Notes: generated by a model not told the origin, from the sequence alone. A DNA stretch of 64,000 nt from Acanthosepion lycidas (GCA_963932145.1 CAWVQA010000036.1:310001-374000), one strand, 5' to 3'. Positions 8,111-23,131 are shown, numbered from the stretch's first letter. Program-made: numbers and translations.

Positions 8111-9460
8111 CCCAAAATCTTTTTCATGGAAATCCCAGTCATATGAGTCTAGTCCATGCATGCTACAATCACGGTATGAATTTGAAGGCAAAATATTTTT
8201 GTGCAGAGCTTAGATTAGGTCTTTCCCTGTCCATAATGCTAAATTGAGGAAGTAAAATATAAATATAAATAGGAAACAGAAGAGAAATGTACAGTGATCA
8301 CACATTTTCGGCCCACAATCTTTTTCATGGAAATCCCAGTCATATGAGTCGAGTCCATGCATGCTACGATCACGGTATGAATTTCACGGCAAAATATTTT
8401 GGTGCTGATTTTAGATTAGGTCTTTCCCTTTCCATAATGCTAAATTAAGGAGGTAAAATATAAATATAAATAGGAAACAGAAGAGAAATGTACAGTGATC
8501 ACCCATTGTCGGCCCACAATCTTTTTCATGGAAATGCCAGTCGTATGAGTCGAGTCCATGCATCCTACGATCACAGTATGAATTTGAAGGCAAAATATTT
8601 TTGTGCAGATTTTAGATTAGGTCTTTCCCTGTACATAATGCTAAATTGAGGAGGTAAAATAGAAATATAAACAGGAAACAGAAGAGAAATGTACAGTGAT
8701 CACCCATTTTCAGCTCACAATCTTTTTCATGGAAATCCCAGTCATATGAGTCGAGTCCATGCATGCTACGATCACGGTATGAATTTGAAGGCAAAATATT
8801 TTTGTGCAGATTTTAGATTAGATCTTTCCCTGTCCATAATGCTAAATTGAGGAAGTTAAATAGAAATATAAATAGGAAACAGAAGAGAAATGTACAGTGA
8901 ACACCCATTTTCGGCCCACAATCTTTTTCATGGAAATCCCAGTCATATGAGTCGAGTCCATGCATGCTACGATCACGGTATAAATTTGAAGGCAAAATAT
9001 TTTTGTGCTGAGCTTAGATTAGGTCTTTCCCTGTCCATAATGCTAAATTGAGGTGGTAAAATATAAATATAAATAGGAAACAGAAGAGAAATATACAGTG
9101 ATCACCAATTTTCGGCTCACAATTTTTTTCATGGAAATCCCAGTCATATGAGTCGAGTCAATGCATGCTACGATCACGGTATGAATTTGAAGGAAAAATA
9201 TTTTTGTGCAGATTTTAGATTAGGTCTTTCACTGTCCATAATGCTAAATTGAGGAGGTAAAAAGGAAATATAAATAGGAAACAGAAGAGAAATGTACAGT
9301 GATCACCCATTTTCGGCCCACAATCTTTTTCATGGAAATCCCAGTCATATGAGTCGAGTCCATGCATGCTACGATCACGGTATGAATTTGAAGGCAAAAT
9401 ATATTTGTGCAGATTTAAGATTAGGTCTTTCCCTGTCCATAATGCTAAATTAAGGAAGCA

Positions 9461-10126
9461 AAATAGAAATATAAATACGAAAAAGAAGAGAAATGTACAG
9501 TGATCACCCATTTTCGGCCCACAAACTTTTCCATTGAAATCCCAGTCATATGAGTCGAGTCCATGCATGCTACGATCACGGTATGAATTTGAAGGCCAAA
9601 TATTTTTTTGCAGATCTTAGATTAGGTCTTTCCCTGTTCATAATGCTAAATTTAGGAGGTAAAATAGAAATATAAATAGGAAACAGAAGAGAAATGTACA
9701 GTGATCACCCATTTTGTGCCCACAATCTTTTTCATTTAAATCCCAGTCATATGAGTCGAGTTCATGCATGCTACGATCACGGTATGAATTTGAAGGCAAA
9801 ATATTTTTGTGCAGATCTTATATTAGGTCTTTCCCAGTCCATAATGCTAAATTGAGGAGGTAAAATACAAATACAAATATAAATAGGAAACAGAAGAGAA
9901 TTGTACAGTGATCACCCATTTTCTGCCCACAATCTTTTTCATGGAAATCCCAGTCATATGAGTCGAGTCCAAGCATGCTACGATCACGGTATGAATTTGA
10001 AGGCAAAATATTTTTGTGCAGATCTTAGATTGGGTCTTTCCCTGTCCATAATGGTAAATTGAGGAGTTAAAATAGAAATATAAATAGGAAACAGAAGAGA
10101 AATGTACAGTGATCACCCATTTTCGG
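9461..10126. repeat. Duplicated 3-monomer block, copy 2 (partner 7445-8110)
   Basis: Second copy of the block at 7445-8110, with the same order of rare variants, including the 207-bp monomer with the enlarged AT tract. Similarity to the partner drops after about 10126. Confidence 0.8.
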
Positions 10127-10389
10127 CCCACAATCTTTTTCATGGAAATCCCAGTCATATGAGTCGAGTCCATGCATGCTACGTTCACGGTATGAATTTG
10201 AAGGCAAAATATTTTTGTGCAGATCTTAGATTAGGTCTTTCCCTGTCCATAATGCTAAATTGAGGAAGTAAAATAGAAATAGAAATAGAAAACAGAAGAG
10301 AAATGTTCAGTGATCAGCCATTTTCTGCCCACAATCTTTTTCATGGAATTCCAGTCATATGAGTGGAGTCCATGCATGCTACGATCACG

Positions 10390-13300
10390 GTATGAATTTG
10401 AAGGGAAAATATTTTTTTGCAGATCTTAGATTAGGTCTTGCCCTGTCCATAATGCTAAATTGAGGAAGTAAAATAGAAATATAAATAAGAAACCGAAGAA
10501 AAATGTACAGTGATCAGCCATTTTCTGCCCACAATCTTTTTCATGGAAATCCCAGTCATATGAGTCGAGTCCATGCACGCTACGATCACGGTATGAATTT
10601 GAAGGTAAAATATTTTTTTGCAGATCTTAGATTAGGTCTTTCCCTGTCCATAATGCTAAATGGAGGAAGTAAAATAGAAATAGAAATAAGAAACAGAAAA
10701 GAAATGTACAGTGATCACCCATTTTCTGCCCACAATCTTTTTCATGGAAATCCCAGTCATATGAGTCGAGTCCATGCATGCTACGATCACGGTATGAATT
10801 TGAAGGCAAAATATTTTTTTGCAGATCTTAGATTAGGTCTTTCCCTTTACATAATGCTAAATTGAGGAGTTAAATAGAAATATAAATAGGAAACAGAAGA
10901 GAAATGTACAGTGATCACCCATTTTGTGCCCACAAACTTTTTCATGGAAATCCCAGTCATATCAGTCGAGTCCATACATGCTATGATCACGGTATGAATT
11001 TGAAGGCAAAATATTTTTTTGCAGAGCTTAGATTAGGTTTTTCCCTGTCCATAATGCTAAATGAAGGAAGTAAAATATAAATGTAAATAGGAAACAGAAG
11101 AGAAATGTACAGTGATCACCCATTTTCTGCCCACAATCTTTTTCATGGAAATCCCAGTCATATGAGTCGAGTCCATGCATGCTACGATCACGGTATGAAA
11201 TTAAAGGCAAAATATTTTTTTGCAGATCTTAGATAAGGTCTTTCCCTGTCCATAATGCTAAATTGAGGAAGCAAATTAGAAATATAAATAGGAAACAGAA
11301 GAGAAATGTACAGTGATCACCCATTTTGTGCCCACAATCTTTTTCATGGAAATCCCAGTCATATGAGTCGAGTCCATGCATGCTACGATCACGGTATGAA
11401 TTTGAAGGCAAAATATTTTTTTGCAGATCTTAGATTAGGTCTTTCCCTGTCCATAATGCTAAATTCAGGAGTTAAATAGAAATATAAATAGGAAACAGAA
11501 GAGAAATGTACAGTGATCACCTATTTTGTGCCCACAAACTTTTTCATGGAAATCCCAGTCATATGAGTCGAGTCCATGCATGCTACGATCACGGTATGAA
11601 TTTTAAGGCAAAATATTTTTTTGCAGATCTTAGATTAGCTCTTTCCCTGTCCATAATGCTAAATGAAGGAAGTAAAATAGAAATATAAATAGGAAACAGA
11701 AGAAAAATGTACAGTGATCACCCAATTTGTGCCCACAATCTTTTTTATGGAAATCCCAGTCATGTGAGTCGAGTCCATGCATGGTACGATCACGGTATGA
11801 ATTTGAAGGCAAAATATTTTTTGCATATCTTAGATTATGTCTTTCCATGTACATAATGCTAAATTGAGGAGTTAAATAGAAATAGAAATAGGAAACAGAA
11901 GAAAAATGTACAGTGATCACCCATTTTGTGCCCACAATCTTTATCATGGAAATCCCAGTCATATGAGTCGAGTCCATACATGCTATGATCACGGTATGAA
12001 TTTGAAGGCAAAATATTTTTTTGCAGAAATTAGATTAGGTCTTTCCCTGTCCATAACGCTAAATTGAGGAGGTAAATTTGAAATATAAATAGGAAACAGA
12101 AGAGAAATGTACAGTGATCACCCATTTTCTGCCCACAATCTTTTTCCTGGAAATCCCAGTCATATGACTCGTGTCTATGCCAGCTACGTTCACGGTATGA
12201 ATTTGAAGGCAAAATATTTTTTTGCAGAGCTTAGATTAGGTCTTTCCCTGTCCATAATGCTAAATTGAGGAGTTAAATATAAATATAAATAGGAAACAGA
12301 AGAGAAATGTACAGTGATCACCCATTTTGTGCCCACAATCTTTTTCATGGAAATCCCAGTCATATGAGTCGAGTCAATGCATGCTACGATCACGGTATGA
12401 ATTTGAAGGCAAAATATTTTTTTTTGCAGATCTTAGATTAGGTCTTTCCCTGTACATAATGCTAAATTCAGGAGTTAAATATAAATAGGAAACAGAAGAT
12501 AAATGTACAGTGATCACCCATTTTGTGCCCACAATCTTTTTCATGGAAATCCCAGTCATATGAGTCGAGTCCATGCATGCTATGATCACGGTATGAATTT
12601 GAAGGCAAAATATTTTTTTGCAGAGCTTAGATTAGGTCTTTCCCTGTCCATAATGCTAAGTGAAGGAAGTAAAATAGAAATATAAATAGGAAACAGAAGA
12701 GAAATGTACAGTGATCACCCATTTTCTGCCCACAATCTTTTTCATGGAAATCCCAGTCATATGAGTCAAGTCCATGCATGCTACGATCACGGTTTGAATT
12801 TGAAGGGAAAATATTTTTTTGCAGATCTTAGATTAGGTCTTTCTCTGTCCATAATGACAAATTGAGTAAGTAAAACATAAATATAAATAGGAAACAGAAG
12901 AGATATGTACAGTGAACACCCATTTTCTGCCCACAATCTTTTTCATGGAAATCCCAGTCATATGAGTCGAGTCCATGCATGCTACGATCACGGTATGAAT
13001 TTGAAGGAAAAATATTTTTTTGCAAATTTTATATTACGTCTTTCCCTGTCCATAATGCTAAATTGAGAAAATAAAATATAAATATAAATAGGAAACAGAA
13101 GTGAAATGTACAGTGATCACCCATTTTCTGCCCACAATCTTTTTCATGGAAATCCCAGTCATATGAGTTGAGTCCATGCATGCTACGATCACGGTATGAA
13201 TTTGAATGCGATATATTTATTTGCAGACCTTAGATTAGGTCTTTCCCTGTCCATAATGCTAAATTGAGGAGGTAAAATAGAAATATAAAAAGGAAAAAGA

Positions 13301-15245
13301 AGAGAAATGTACAGTGATCAACCATTTTCTGACCACAATCTTTTTCATGGAAATCCCAGTCATATGAGTCGAGTCCATGCATGTTACGATCACGGTATGA
13401 ATTTGAAGGCAAAATATTTTTTTGCAGAGCTTAGATTAGGCCTTTCCCTGTCCATAATGCTAAATTAAGGAAGTAAAAAAGAAATATAAATAGCAAACAG
13501 AAGAGAAATATACAATGATCAACCATTTTCTGCCCACAATCTTTTTCACGGAAATCCCAGTCATATGAGTCGAGTCTATGCATGCTACGATCACGGTATG
13601 AATTTGAAGGCAAAATATTTTTTTGCAGGGCTTCCATTAGGTCTTTCCCTTTACATAATGCTTAATTGAGGAAGTAAAATATAAATATAAATAGGAAACA
13701 GAAGAGAAATATACAGTGATCACCCATTTTCTGCCCACAATATTTTTCATGGAAATACCAGTCATATGACTCGATTCCATGCATGCTACGATCACAGTAT
13801 GAATTTGAAGGCAAAATATTTTTTTGCAGATCTTAAATTAGGTCTTTCCCTGTCCATAATACTAAATTGAGAAGGTAAAATAGAAATATAAATAGGAAAC
13901 AGAAGAGAAATGTACAGTGATCACCAATTTTCTGCCCACAATCTTTTTCATTGAAATCCCAGTCATATGAGTCAAGTCCATGCATGCTACGATCACGGTT
14001 TGAATTTGAAGGGAATATATTTTTTTGCAGATCTTAGATTACATCTTTCTCTGTCCATAATGATAAATTGAGTAAGTAAAACATAAATATAAATAGGAAA
14101 CAGAAGAGATATGTACAGTGATCACCCATTTTCTGCCCACAATCTTTTTCATGGAAATCCCAGTCATATGTGTCGAGTCCATGCATGCTAGGATCACGGT
14201 ATGAATTGCAGGCAAAATATTTTTTTGCAGATCTTAGATTAGGTCTTTCCCTGTCCATAATGATAAATTGAGGAAGTAAAATAGAAATATAAATAGAAAA
14301 CAAAAGAGAAATGTACAGTGATCACCCATTTTCTGCCCACAATCTCTTTCATGGAAATCCCCGTCATATCAGTCGAGTCCATGCATGCTACGATCACGGT
14401 ATGAATTTGAAGGCAAAATATTTTTTTGCAGAGCTTAGATTAGGTCTTTCCCTGTTCATAATGCTAAATTGAGGAAGTAAAATATAAATATAAATAGGAA
14501 ACAGAAGAGAAATGTACAGTGATCACCTATTTTCCGCCGAAAATCTTTTTCATGGAAATCCCAGTCATATGAGTCGAGTCCATGCATGCTACGATCACGG
14601 TATGAATTTGAAGGCAAAATATTTTTTTGCAGACCTTAGATTAGGTCTTTCCCTGTCCATAATGCTAAATGAAGGAAGTAAAATATAAATATAAATAGGA
14701 AACAGAAGAGAAATGTACAGTGGTCACCCATTTTCTGCTCACAATCTTTTTCATGGAAATCCCAGTCATAAGAGTCGAGTCCATGCATGCTACGATCACG
14801 GTATGAATTAGATGGCAAAATATTTTTTTGCAGAGATTAGATTAGGCCTTTCCCTGTCCATAATGCTAAATGAAGGAAGTAAAATATAAATATAAATAGG
14901 AAACAGAAGAGAAATGTACAGTGGTCACCCATTTTCTACCCACAATCTTTCTCATGGAAATCCCAGTCATATGAGTCGAGTCCATGCATGCTACGATCAC
15001 GGTATGAATTTGAAGGCAAAATATTTTTTTGCAGATCTTAGATTAAGTCTTTCCCTGTCCATAATGCTAAATTAAGGAAGTAAAATATAAATATAAATAG
15101 AAAACAGAAGAGAAATGTACAGTGATCACCCATTTTCTGCCCACAATCTTTTTCATGGAAATCCCAGTCATATGAGTCGAGTCCATGCATGCTACGATCA
15201 CGGAATGAATTTGAAGGCAAAATATTTTTTTGCAGAGCTTAGATT
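10390..15245. repeat. Satellite subfamily zone with TTTTTTTGCAG and CTG/GTGCCC
   Basis: Nearly every monomer in this stretch has an uninterrupted T run before GCAG, where monomers elsewhere have TTTTTGTGCAG. The box after CCCATTTT is CTGCCC or GTGCCC rather than CGGCCC. Several also have AAATGAAGGAAGT in place of AAATTGAGGAGGT. The linked variants in one block point to local homogenisation of a distinct subfamily. Confidence 0.75.
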
Positions 15246-15990
15246 ATGTCTTTCCCTGTCCATAATGCTAAATGAAGGAAGTAAAATATAATTATAAATA
15301 GGAAACAGAAGAGAAATGTACAGTGATCACCCATTTTCTGCCAACAATCTTTTTCATGAAATCCCAGTCATATGAGTCGAGTTCATGCATGCTACGATCA
15401 TAGTATGAATTTGAAGGCAAAATATTTTTGTGCAGATCTTAGATTAGGTCTTTCCCTGTCCATAATGCTAAATCGAGGAGGTAAAATAGAAATATAAATA
15501 GGAAACAGAAGAGAAATGTACAGTGATCACCAATTTTCGGACCACAATCTTTTTCATGGAAATCCCAGTCATATGAGTCAAGTCCATGCATGCTACGATC
15601 ACGGTTTGAATTTGAAGGGAAAATATTTTTTTGCAGATCTTAGATTACGTCTTTCTCTGTCCATAATGATAAATTGAGTAAGTAAAACATAAATATAAAT
15701 AGGAAACAGAAGAGATATGTACAGTGATCACCCATTTTCTGCCCACAATCTTTTTCATGGAAATCCCAGTCATATGTGTCGAGTCCATGCATGCTAGGAT
15801 CACGGTATGAATTGCAGGCAAAATATTTTTGTGCAGATCTTAGATTAGGTCTTTCCCTGTCAATAATGCTAAATTGAGGAAGTAAAATAGAAAGGAAACA
15901 GAAGAGAAATGTACAGTGATCACCTATTTTCTGCCCACAATCTTTTTCATGGAAATCCCAGTCATATGAGTCGAGTCCATGCATGCTACG
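15236..15990. repeat. Duplicated block, copy 1 (partner 18828-19582)
   Basis: The two copies appear identical or nearly so through a run of unusual variants: TGCCAACAATC with a one-base-short CATGAAATCCC, CGATCATAGTATG, AAATCGAGG, CGGACCAC, GTCAAGTCC, GGTTTGAATTTG, ATTACGTCTTTCTCTG, CATATGTGTCGAG and the contracted ATAGAAAGGAAAC tract. They diverge just before the monomer boundary at 15990. Confidence 0.8.
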
Positions 15991-17210
15991 AACACGGTAT
16001 GAATTTGAAGGCAAAATATTTTTTTGCAGAGATTAGATTATGTCTTTCCCTTTCCATAATGCTAAATGAAGGAAGTAAAATATAATTATAAATAGGAAAC
16101 AGAAGAGAAATGTACAGTGATCACCCATTTTCTGCCAACAATCTTTTTCATGAAATCCCAGTCATATGAGTCGAGTTCATGCATGCTACGATCATGGTAT
16201 GAATTTGAAGGCAAAATATTTTTGTGCAGATCTTAGATTAGGTCTTTCCCTGTCCATAATGCTAAATTGAGGAGGTAAAATAGAAAGGAAACAGAAGAGA
16301 AATGTACAGTGATCACCCATTTTCGGCCCACAATCTTTTTCATGGAAATCCCAGTCATATGAGTCGAGTCCATGCATGCTACGATCACGGAATGAATTTG
16401 AAGGCAAAATATTTTTTTGCAGGTCTTAGATTAGGTCTTTCCCTGTCCATAATGCTAAATGAAGGAAGTAAGATAGAAATATAAATAGGAAACAGAAGAG
16501 AAATGTACAGTGATCACCCATTTTCTGCCCACAATCTTTTTCATGGAAATGCCAGTCATATGAGTCGAGTCCATGCATTCTACGAACACGGTATGAATTT
16601 GAAGGCAAAATATTTTTGTGCAGAGATTAGATTATGTCTTTCCCTGTCTATAATGCTAAATGAAGGAAGTAAAATATAATTATAAATAGGAAACAGAAGA
16701 GAAATGTACAGTGATCACCCATTTTCTGCCAACAATCTTTTTCATGAAATCCCAGTCATATGAGTCGAGTTCATGCATGCTACGATCATGGTATGAATTT
16801 GAAGGCAAAATATTTTTGTGCAGATCTTAGATTAGGTCTTTCCCTGTCAATAATGCTAAATTGAGGAGGTAAAATAGAAATATAAATAGGAATCAGAAGA
16901 GAAATATACAGTGATCACTCATTTTCGGCCCACAATCTTTTTCATGGAAATCCCAGTCATAGGTGTCGAGTCCATGCATGCTACGATCACGGTATGAATT
17001 TCAAGGCAAAATATTTTTGTACAGATTTTAGATTAGGTCTTTCCCTGTCCATAATGCTAAATTGAGGAGGTAAAATATAAATATAAATAGGAAATAGAAG
17101 AGAAATGTACGGTGATCACCCATTTTCTGCCCACAGTCTTTTTCATGGAAATCCCAGTAATATGAGTCGAGTCCATGCATGATACGATCACGGTATGAAT
17201 TTGAAGGCAA

Positions 17211-18332
17211 AATATGTTTTTGCAGATCTTAGATTTGGTCTTTCCCTGTCCATAATGCTAAATTGAGTAGGTAAAATAGTAATATAAATAGGAAACAGAA
17301 GAGAAATGTACAGTGATCACCCATTTTCTGCCCACAATCTTTTTCATGGAAATCCCAGTCATGTGAGTCGAGTCCATGCATGCTATGATCACGGTATGAA
17401 TTTGAAGGCAAAATATTTTTTTGCAGATATTAGATTTGGTCTTTCCCTGTCCATAATGCTAAATTCAGGAGGTAAAATATAAATAGAAAACAGAAGAGAA
17501 ATGTACAGTGATCACCAATTTTCGGACCACAATCTTTTTCATGGAAATCCCAGTCATATGAGTCGAGTCCATGCATGCTACGATCACGGTATGAATTTGA
17601 AGGCAAAATATTTTTGTGCAGATCTTAGATTAGGTCTTTCCCTGTCCATAATGCTAAATTGAGGAGGTAAAATAGAAATATAAATAGGAAACAGAGGAGA
17701 AATGTACAGTGATCACCCATTTTCGGCCCACAAACTTTGTCATGGAAATCCCAGTCATATGAGTCGAGTCCATACATGCTACAATCACGGTATGAATTTG
17801 AAGGCAAAATATTTTTGTGCAGAGCTTAGATTAGGTCTTTCCCTGGCCATAATGCTAAATTGAGGAGGTAAAATATAAATATAAATAGGAAACAGAAGAA
17901 AAATGTACAGTGATCACCCATTTTCGGCCCACAATCTTTGTCATGGATATCCCAGTCATATGAGTCGAGTCCATGCATGCTACGATCACGGTATGAATTT
18001 GAAGGCAAAATATTTTTTTGCTGATCTTAGATTAGGTCTTTCCCTGTCCATAATGCTAAATTGAGGAGGTAAAATATAAATATGAATAGCAAACAGAAGA
18101 GAAATGTACAGTGATCACCCATTTTCTGCCCACAATCTTTTTCATGGAATTCCCAGTCATATGAGTCAAGTCCATACCTGCTACGATCACGGTATGAATT
18201 TGAAAGCAAAATATTTTTGTGCAGAGATTAGATTAGGCCTTTCCCTGTCCATAATGCTAAATGAAGGAAGTAAAATATAAATATAAATAGGAAACAGAAG
18301 AGAAATGTACAGTGGTCACCCATTTTCTACCC
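17211..18332. repeat. Triplicated block, copy 1 (partners 20008-21129, 22010-23131)
   Basis: Five to six monomers with shared rare changes: AATATGTTTTTGCAG, TAGATTTGGTC, ATAGTAATATAAAT, a short monomer with ATATAAATAGAAAAC, CGGACCACAATC, CTGGCCATAATG, and ATATGAATAGCAAAC. All three copies keep the same order. Confidence 0.82.
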
Positions 18333-18827
18333 ACAATCTTTCTCATGGAAATCCCAGTCATATGAGTCGAGTCCATGCATGCTACGATCACGGTATGAAT
18401 TTGAAGGCAAAATATTTTTTTGCAGATCTTAGATTAACACTTTCCCTGTCCATAATGCTAAATTAAGGAAGTAAAATATAAATATAAATAGAAAACAGAA
18501 GAGAAATGTACAGTGATCACCCATTTTCTGCCCAAAATCTTTTTCATGGAAATCCCAGTCATATGAGTCGAGTCCATGCATGCTACGATCACGGAATGAA
18601 TTTGAAGGCAAAATATTTTTTTGCAGAGCTTAGATTAGGTCTTTCCCTGTCCATAATGCTAAATGAAGGAAGTAAAATATAAATATAAATAGGAAACAGA
18701 AGAGAAATGTACAGTGATCACAAATTTTCTGCCCACTATCTTTTTCATGGAAATGCCAGTCATATGAGTCGAGTCCATGCATTCTACGAACACGGTATGA
18801 ATTTGAAGGCAAAATATTTTTTTGCAG

Positions 18828-19582
18828 AGATTAGATTATGTCTTTCCCTGTCCATAATGCTAAATGAAGGAAGTAAAATATAATTATAAATAGGAAACAG
18901 AAGAGAAATGTACAGTGATCACCCATTTTCTGCCAACAATCTTTTTCATGAAATCCCAGTCATATGAGTCGAGTTCATGCATGCTACGATCATAGTATGA
19001 ATTTGAAGGCAAAATATTTTTGTGCAGATCTTAGATTAGGTCTTTCCCTGTCCATAATGCTAAATCGAGGAGGTAAAATAGAAATATAAATAGGAAACAG
19101 AAGAGAAATGTACAGTGATCACCAATTTTCGGACCACAATCTTTTTCATGGAAATCCCAGTCATATGAGTCAAGTCCATGCATGCTACGATCACGGTTTG
19201 AATTTGAAGGGAAAATATTTTTTTGCAGATCTTAGATTACGTCTTTCTCTGTCCATAATGATAAATTGAGTAAGTAAAACATAAATATAAATAGGAAACA
19301 GAAGAGATATGTACAGTGATCACCCATTTTCTGCCCACAATCTTTTTCATGGAAATCCCAGTCATATGTGTCGAGTCCATGCATGCTAGGATCACGGTAT
19401 GAATTGCAGGCAAAATATTTTTGTGCAGATCTTAGATTAGGTCTTTCCCTGTCAATAATGCTAAATTGAGGAAGTAAAATAGAAAGGAAACAGAAGAGAA
19501 ATGTACAGTGATCACCTATTTTCTGCCCACAATCTTTTTCATGGAAATCCCAGTCATATGAGTCGAGTCCATGCATGCTACG
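18828..19582. repeat. Duplicated block, copy 2 (partner 15236-15990)
   Basis: Same ordered variants as copy 1 at an offset of 3592 bp (18 monomers minus 26 bp). Part of it recurs a third time at about 23630-24050, there with CTGCCCAC replacing CGGACCAC. Confidence 0.8.
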
Positions 19583-20007
19583 ATCACGGTATGAATTTGA
19601 AGGCAAAATATTTTTGTGCAGATGTTAGATTAGGTCTATCCCTGTCCATAATGCTAAATTGAGGAGGTAAAATAGAAATATAAATAGGAAACAGAAGAGA
19701 AATATACAGTGATCACCCATTTCTGCCTACAATCTTTTTCATGGAAATCCCAGTCATATGAGTCGAGTCCATGCATGCTACGATCACGGTATGAATTTGA
19801 AGGCAAAATATTTTTTTGCAGATCTTAGATTACGTCTTTCCCTGTCCATAATGCTAAATTGAGGAGGTAAAATAGAAATATAAATAGGAAACAGAAGAGA
19901 AATGTACAGTGATCACCCATTTTCTGCCCACAGTCTTTTTCATGGAAATCCCAGTAATATGAGTCGAGTCCATGCATGATACGATCACGGTATGAATTTG
20001 AAGGCAA

Positions 20008-21129
20008 AATATGTTTTTGCAGATCTTAGATTTGGTCTTTCCCTGTCCATAATGCTAAATTGAGTAGGTAAAATAGTAATATAAATAGGAAACAGAAGAG
20101 AAATGTACAGTGATCACCCATTTTCTGCCCACAATCTTTTTCATGGAAATCCCAGTCATGTGAGTCGAGTCCATGCATGGTATGATCACGGTATGAATTT
20201 GAAGGCAAAATATTTTTTTGCAGATATTAGATTTGGTCTTTCCCTGTCCATAATGCTAAATTCAGGAGGTAAAATATAAATAGAAAACAGAAGAGAAATG
20301 TACAGTGATCACCAATTTTCGGACCACAATCTTTTTCATGGAAATCCCAGTCATATGAGTCGAGTCCATGCATGCTACGATCACGGTATGAATTTGAAGG
20401 CAAAATATTTTTGTGCAGATCTTAGATTAGGTCTTTCCCTGTCCATAATGCTAAATTGAGGAGGTAAAATAGAAATATAAATAGGAAACAGAGGAGAAAT
20501 GTACAGTGATCACCCATTTTCGGCCCACAAACTTTGTCATGGAAATCCCAGTCATATGAGTCGAGTCCATACATGCTACAATCACGGTATGAATTTGAAG
20601 GCAAAATATTTTTGTGCAGAGCTTAGATTAGGTCTTTCCCTGGCCATAATGCTAAATTGAGGAGGTAAAATATAAATATAAATAGGAAACAGAAGAAAAA
20701 TGTACAGTGATCACCCATTTTCGGCCCACAATCTTTGTCATGGATATCCCAGTCATATGAGTCGAGTCCATGCATGCTACGATCACGGTATGAATTTGAA
20801 GGCAAAATATTTTTTTGCTGATCTTAGATTAGGTCTTTCCCTGTCCATAATGCTAAATTGAGGAGGTAAAATATAAATATGAATAGCAAACAGAAGAGAA
20901 ATGTACAGTGATCACCCATTTTCTGCCCACAATCTTTTTCATGGAATTCCCAGTCATATGAGTCAAGTCCATACCTGCTACGATCACGGTATGAATTTGA
21001 AAGCAAAATATTTTTGTGCAGAGATTAGATTAGGCCTTTCCCTGTCCATAATGCTAAATGAAGGAAGTAAAATATAAATATAAATAGGAAACAGAAGAGA
21101 AATGTACAGTGGTCACCCATTTTCTACCC
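20008..21129. repeat. Triplicated block, copy 2
   Basis: Offset 2797 bp from copy 1 with the same ordered variants. It ends where TCTACCCACAATC is followed by TTTTTCATGAAATCC rather than the TTTCTCATGG seen after copies 1 and 3, so the junction marks a recombination point. Confidence 0.82.
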
Positions 21130-22009
21130 ACAATCTTTTTCATGAAATCCCAGTCATATGAGTCGAGTTCATGCATGCTACGATCATGGTATGAATTTGA
21201 AGGCAAAATATTTTTGTGCAGATCTTAGATTAGGTCTTTCCCTGTCAATAATGCTAAATTGAGGAGGTAAAATAGAAATATAAATAGGAATCAGAAGAGA
21301 AATATACAGTGATCACCCATTTTCGGCCCACAATCTTTTTCATGGAAATCCCAGTCATAGGTGTCGAGTCCATGCATGCTACGATCACGGTATGAATTTC
21401 AAGGCAAAATATTTTTGTACAGATTTTAGATTAGGTCTTTCCCTGTCCATAATGCTAAATTGAGGAGGTAAAATATAAATATAAATAGGAAACAGAAGAG
21501 AAATGTACAGTGATCACCCATTTTCGGCCCACAATCTTTTTCATGGAAATCCCAGTCATATGAGTCGAGTCCATGCATGCTACGATCACGGTATGAATTT
21601 GAAGGCAAAATATTTTTGTGCAGATGTTAGATTAGGTCTATCCCTGTCCATAATGCTAAATTGAGGAGGTAAAATAGAAATATAAATAGGAAACAGAAGA
21701 GAAATATACAGTGATCACCCATTTCTGCCTACAATCTTTTTCATTGAAATCCCAGTCATATGAGTCGAGTCCATGCATGCTACGATCACGGTATGAATTT
21801 GAAGGCAAAATATTTTTTTGCAGATCTTAGATTAGGTCTTTCCCTGTCCATAATGCTAAATTGAGAAGGTAAAATATAAATATAAACAGGAAACAGAAGA
21901 GAAATGTACGGTGATCACCCATTTTCTGCCCACAGTCTTTTTCATGGAAATCCCAGTAATATGAGTCGAGTCCATGCATGATACGATCACGGTATGAATT
22001 TGAAGGCAA

Positions 22010-23131
22010 AATATGTTTTTGCAGATCTTAGATTTGGTCTTTCCCTGTCCATAATGCTAAATTGAGTAGGTAAAATAGTAATATAAATAGGAAACAGAAG
22101 AGAAATGTACAGTGATCACCCATTTTCTGCCCACAATCTTTTTCATGGAAATCCCAGTCATGTGAGTCGAGTCCATGCATGCTATGATCACGGTATGAAT
22201 TTGAAGGCAAAATATTTTTTTGCAGATATTAGATTTGGTCTTTCCCTGTCCATAATGCTAAATTCAGGAGGTAAAATATGAATAGAAAACAGAAGAGAAA
22301 TGTACAGTGATCACCAATTTTCGGACCACAATCTTTTTCATGGAAATCCCAGTCATATGAGTCGAGTCCATGCATGCTACGATCACGGTATGAATTTGAA
22401 GGCAAAATATTTTTGTGCAGATCTTAGATTAGGTCTTTCCCTGTCCATAATGCTAAATTGAGGAGGTAAAATAGAAATATAAATAGGAAACAGTGGAGAA
22501 ATGTACAGTGATCAGCCATTTTCGGCCCACAAACTTTGTCATGGAAATCCCAGTCATATGAGTCGAGTCCATACATGCTACAATCACGGTATGAATTTGA
22601 AGGCAAAATATTTTTGTGCAGAGCTTAGATTAGGTCTTTCCCTGGCCATAATGCTAAATTGAGGAGGTAAAATATAAATATAAATAGGAAACAGAAGAAA
22701 AATGTACAGTGATCACCCATTTTCGGCCCACAATCTTTGTCATGGAAATCCCAGTCATATGAGTCGAGTCCATGCATGCTACGATCACGGTATGAATTTG
22801 AAGGCAAAATATTTTTTTGCTGATCTTAGATTAGGTCTTTCCCTCTCCATAATGCTAAATTGAGGAGGTAAAATATAAATATGAATAGCAAACAGAAGAG
22901 AAATGTACAGTGATCACCCATTTTCTGCCCACAATCTTTTTCATGGAATTCCCAGTCATATGAGTCAAGTCCATACCTGCTACGATCACGGTATGAATTT
23001 TAAAGCAAAATATTTTTGTGCAGAGATTAGATTAGGCCTTTCCCTGTCCATAATGCTAAATGAAGGAAGTAAAATATAAATATAAATAGGAAACAGAAGA
23101 GAAATGTACAGTGGTCACCCATTTTCTACCC
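22010..23131. repeat. Triplicated block, copy 3
   Basis: Offset 2002 bp from copy 2 and 4799 bp from copy 1. It carries a few private changes (ATATGAATAGAAAAC, CAGTGGAGAAATG, GATCAGCC), and similarity to copy 1 continues on the right to about 24099. Confidence 0.82.

Noticed and set aside
10503-10865. Plus-strand 120-codon open frame across two satellite monomers
   Set aside because: It starts at ATG, but exists only because two neighbouring monomers carry the AAATGAAGG variant that removes a stop. It is ordinary satellite sequence.
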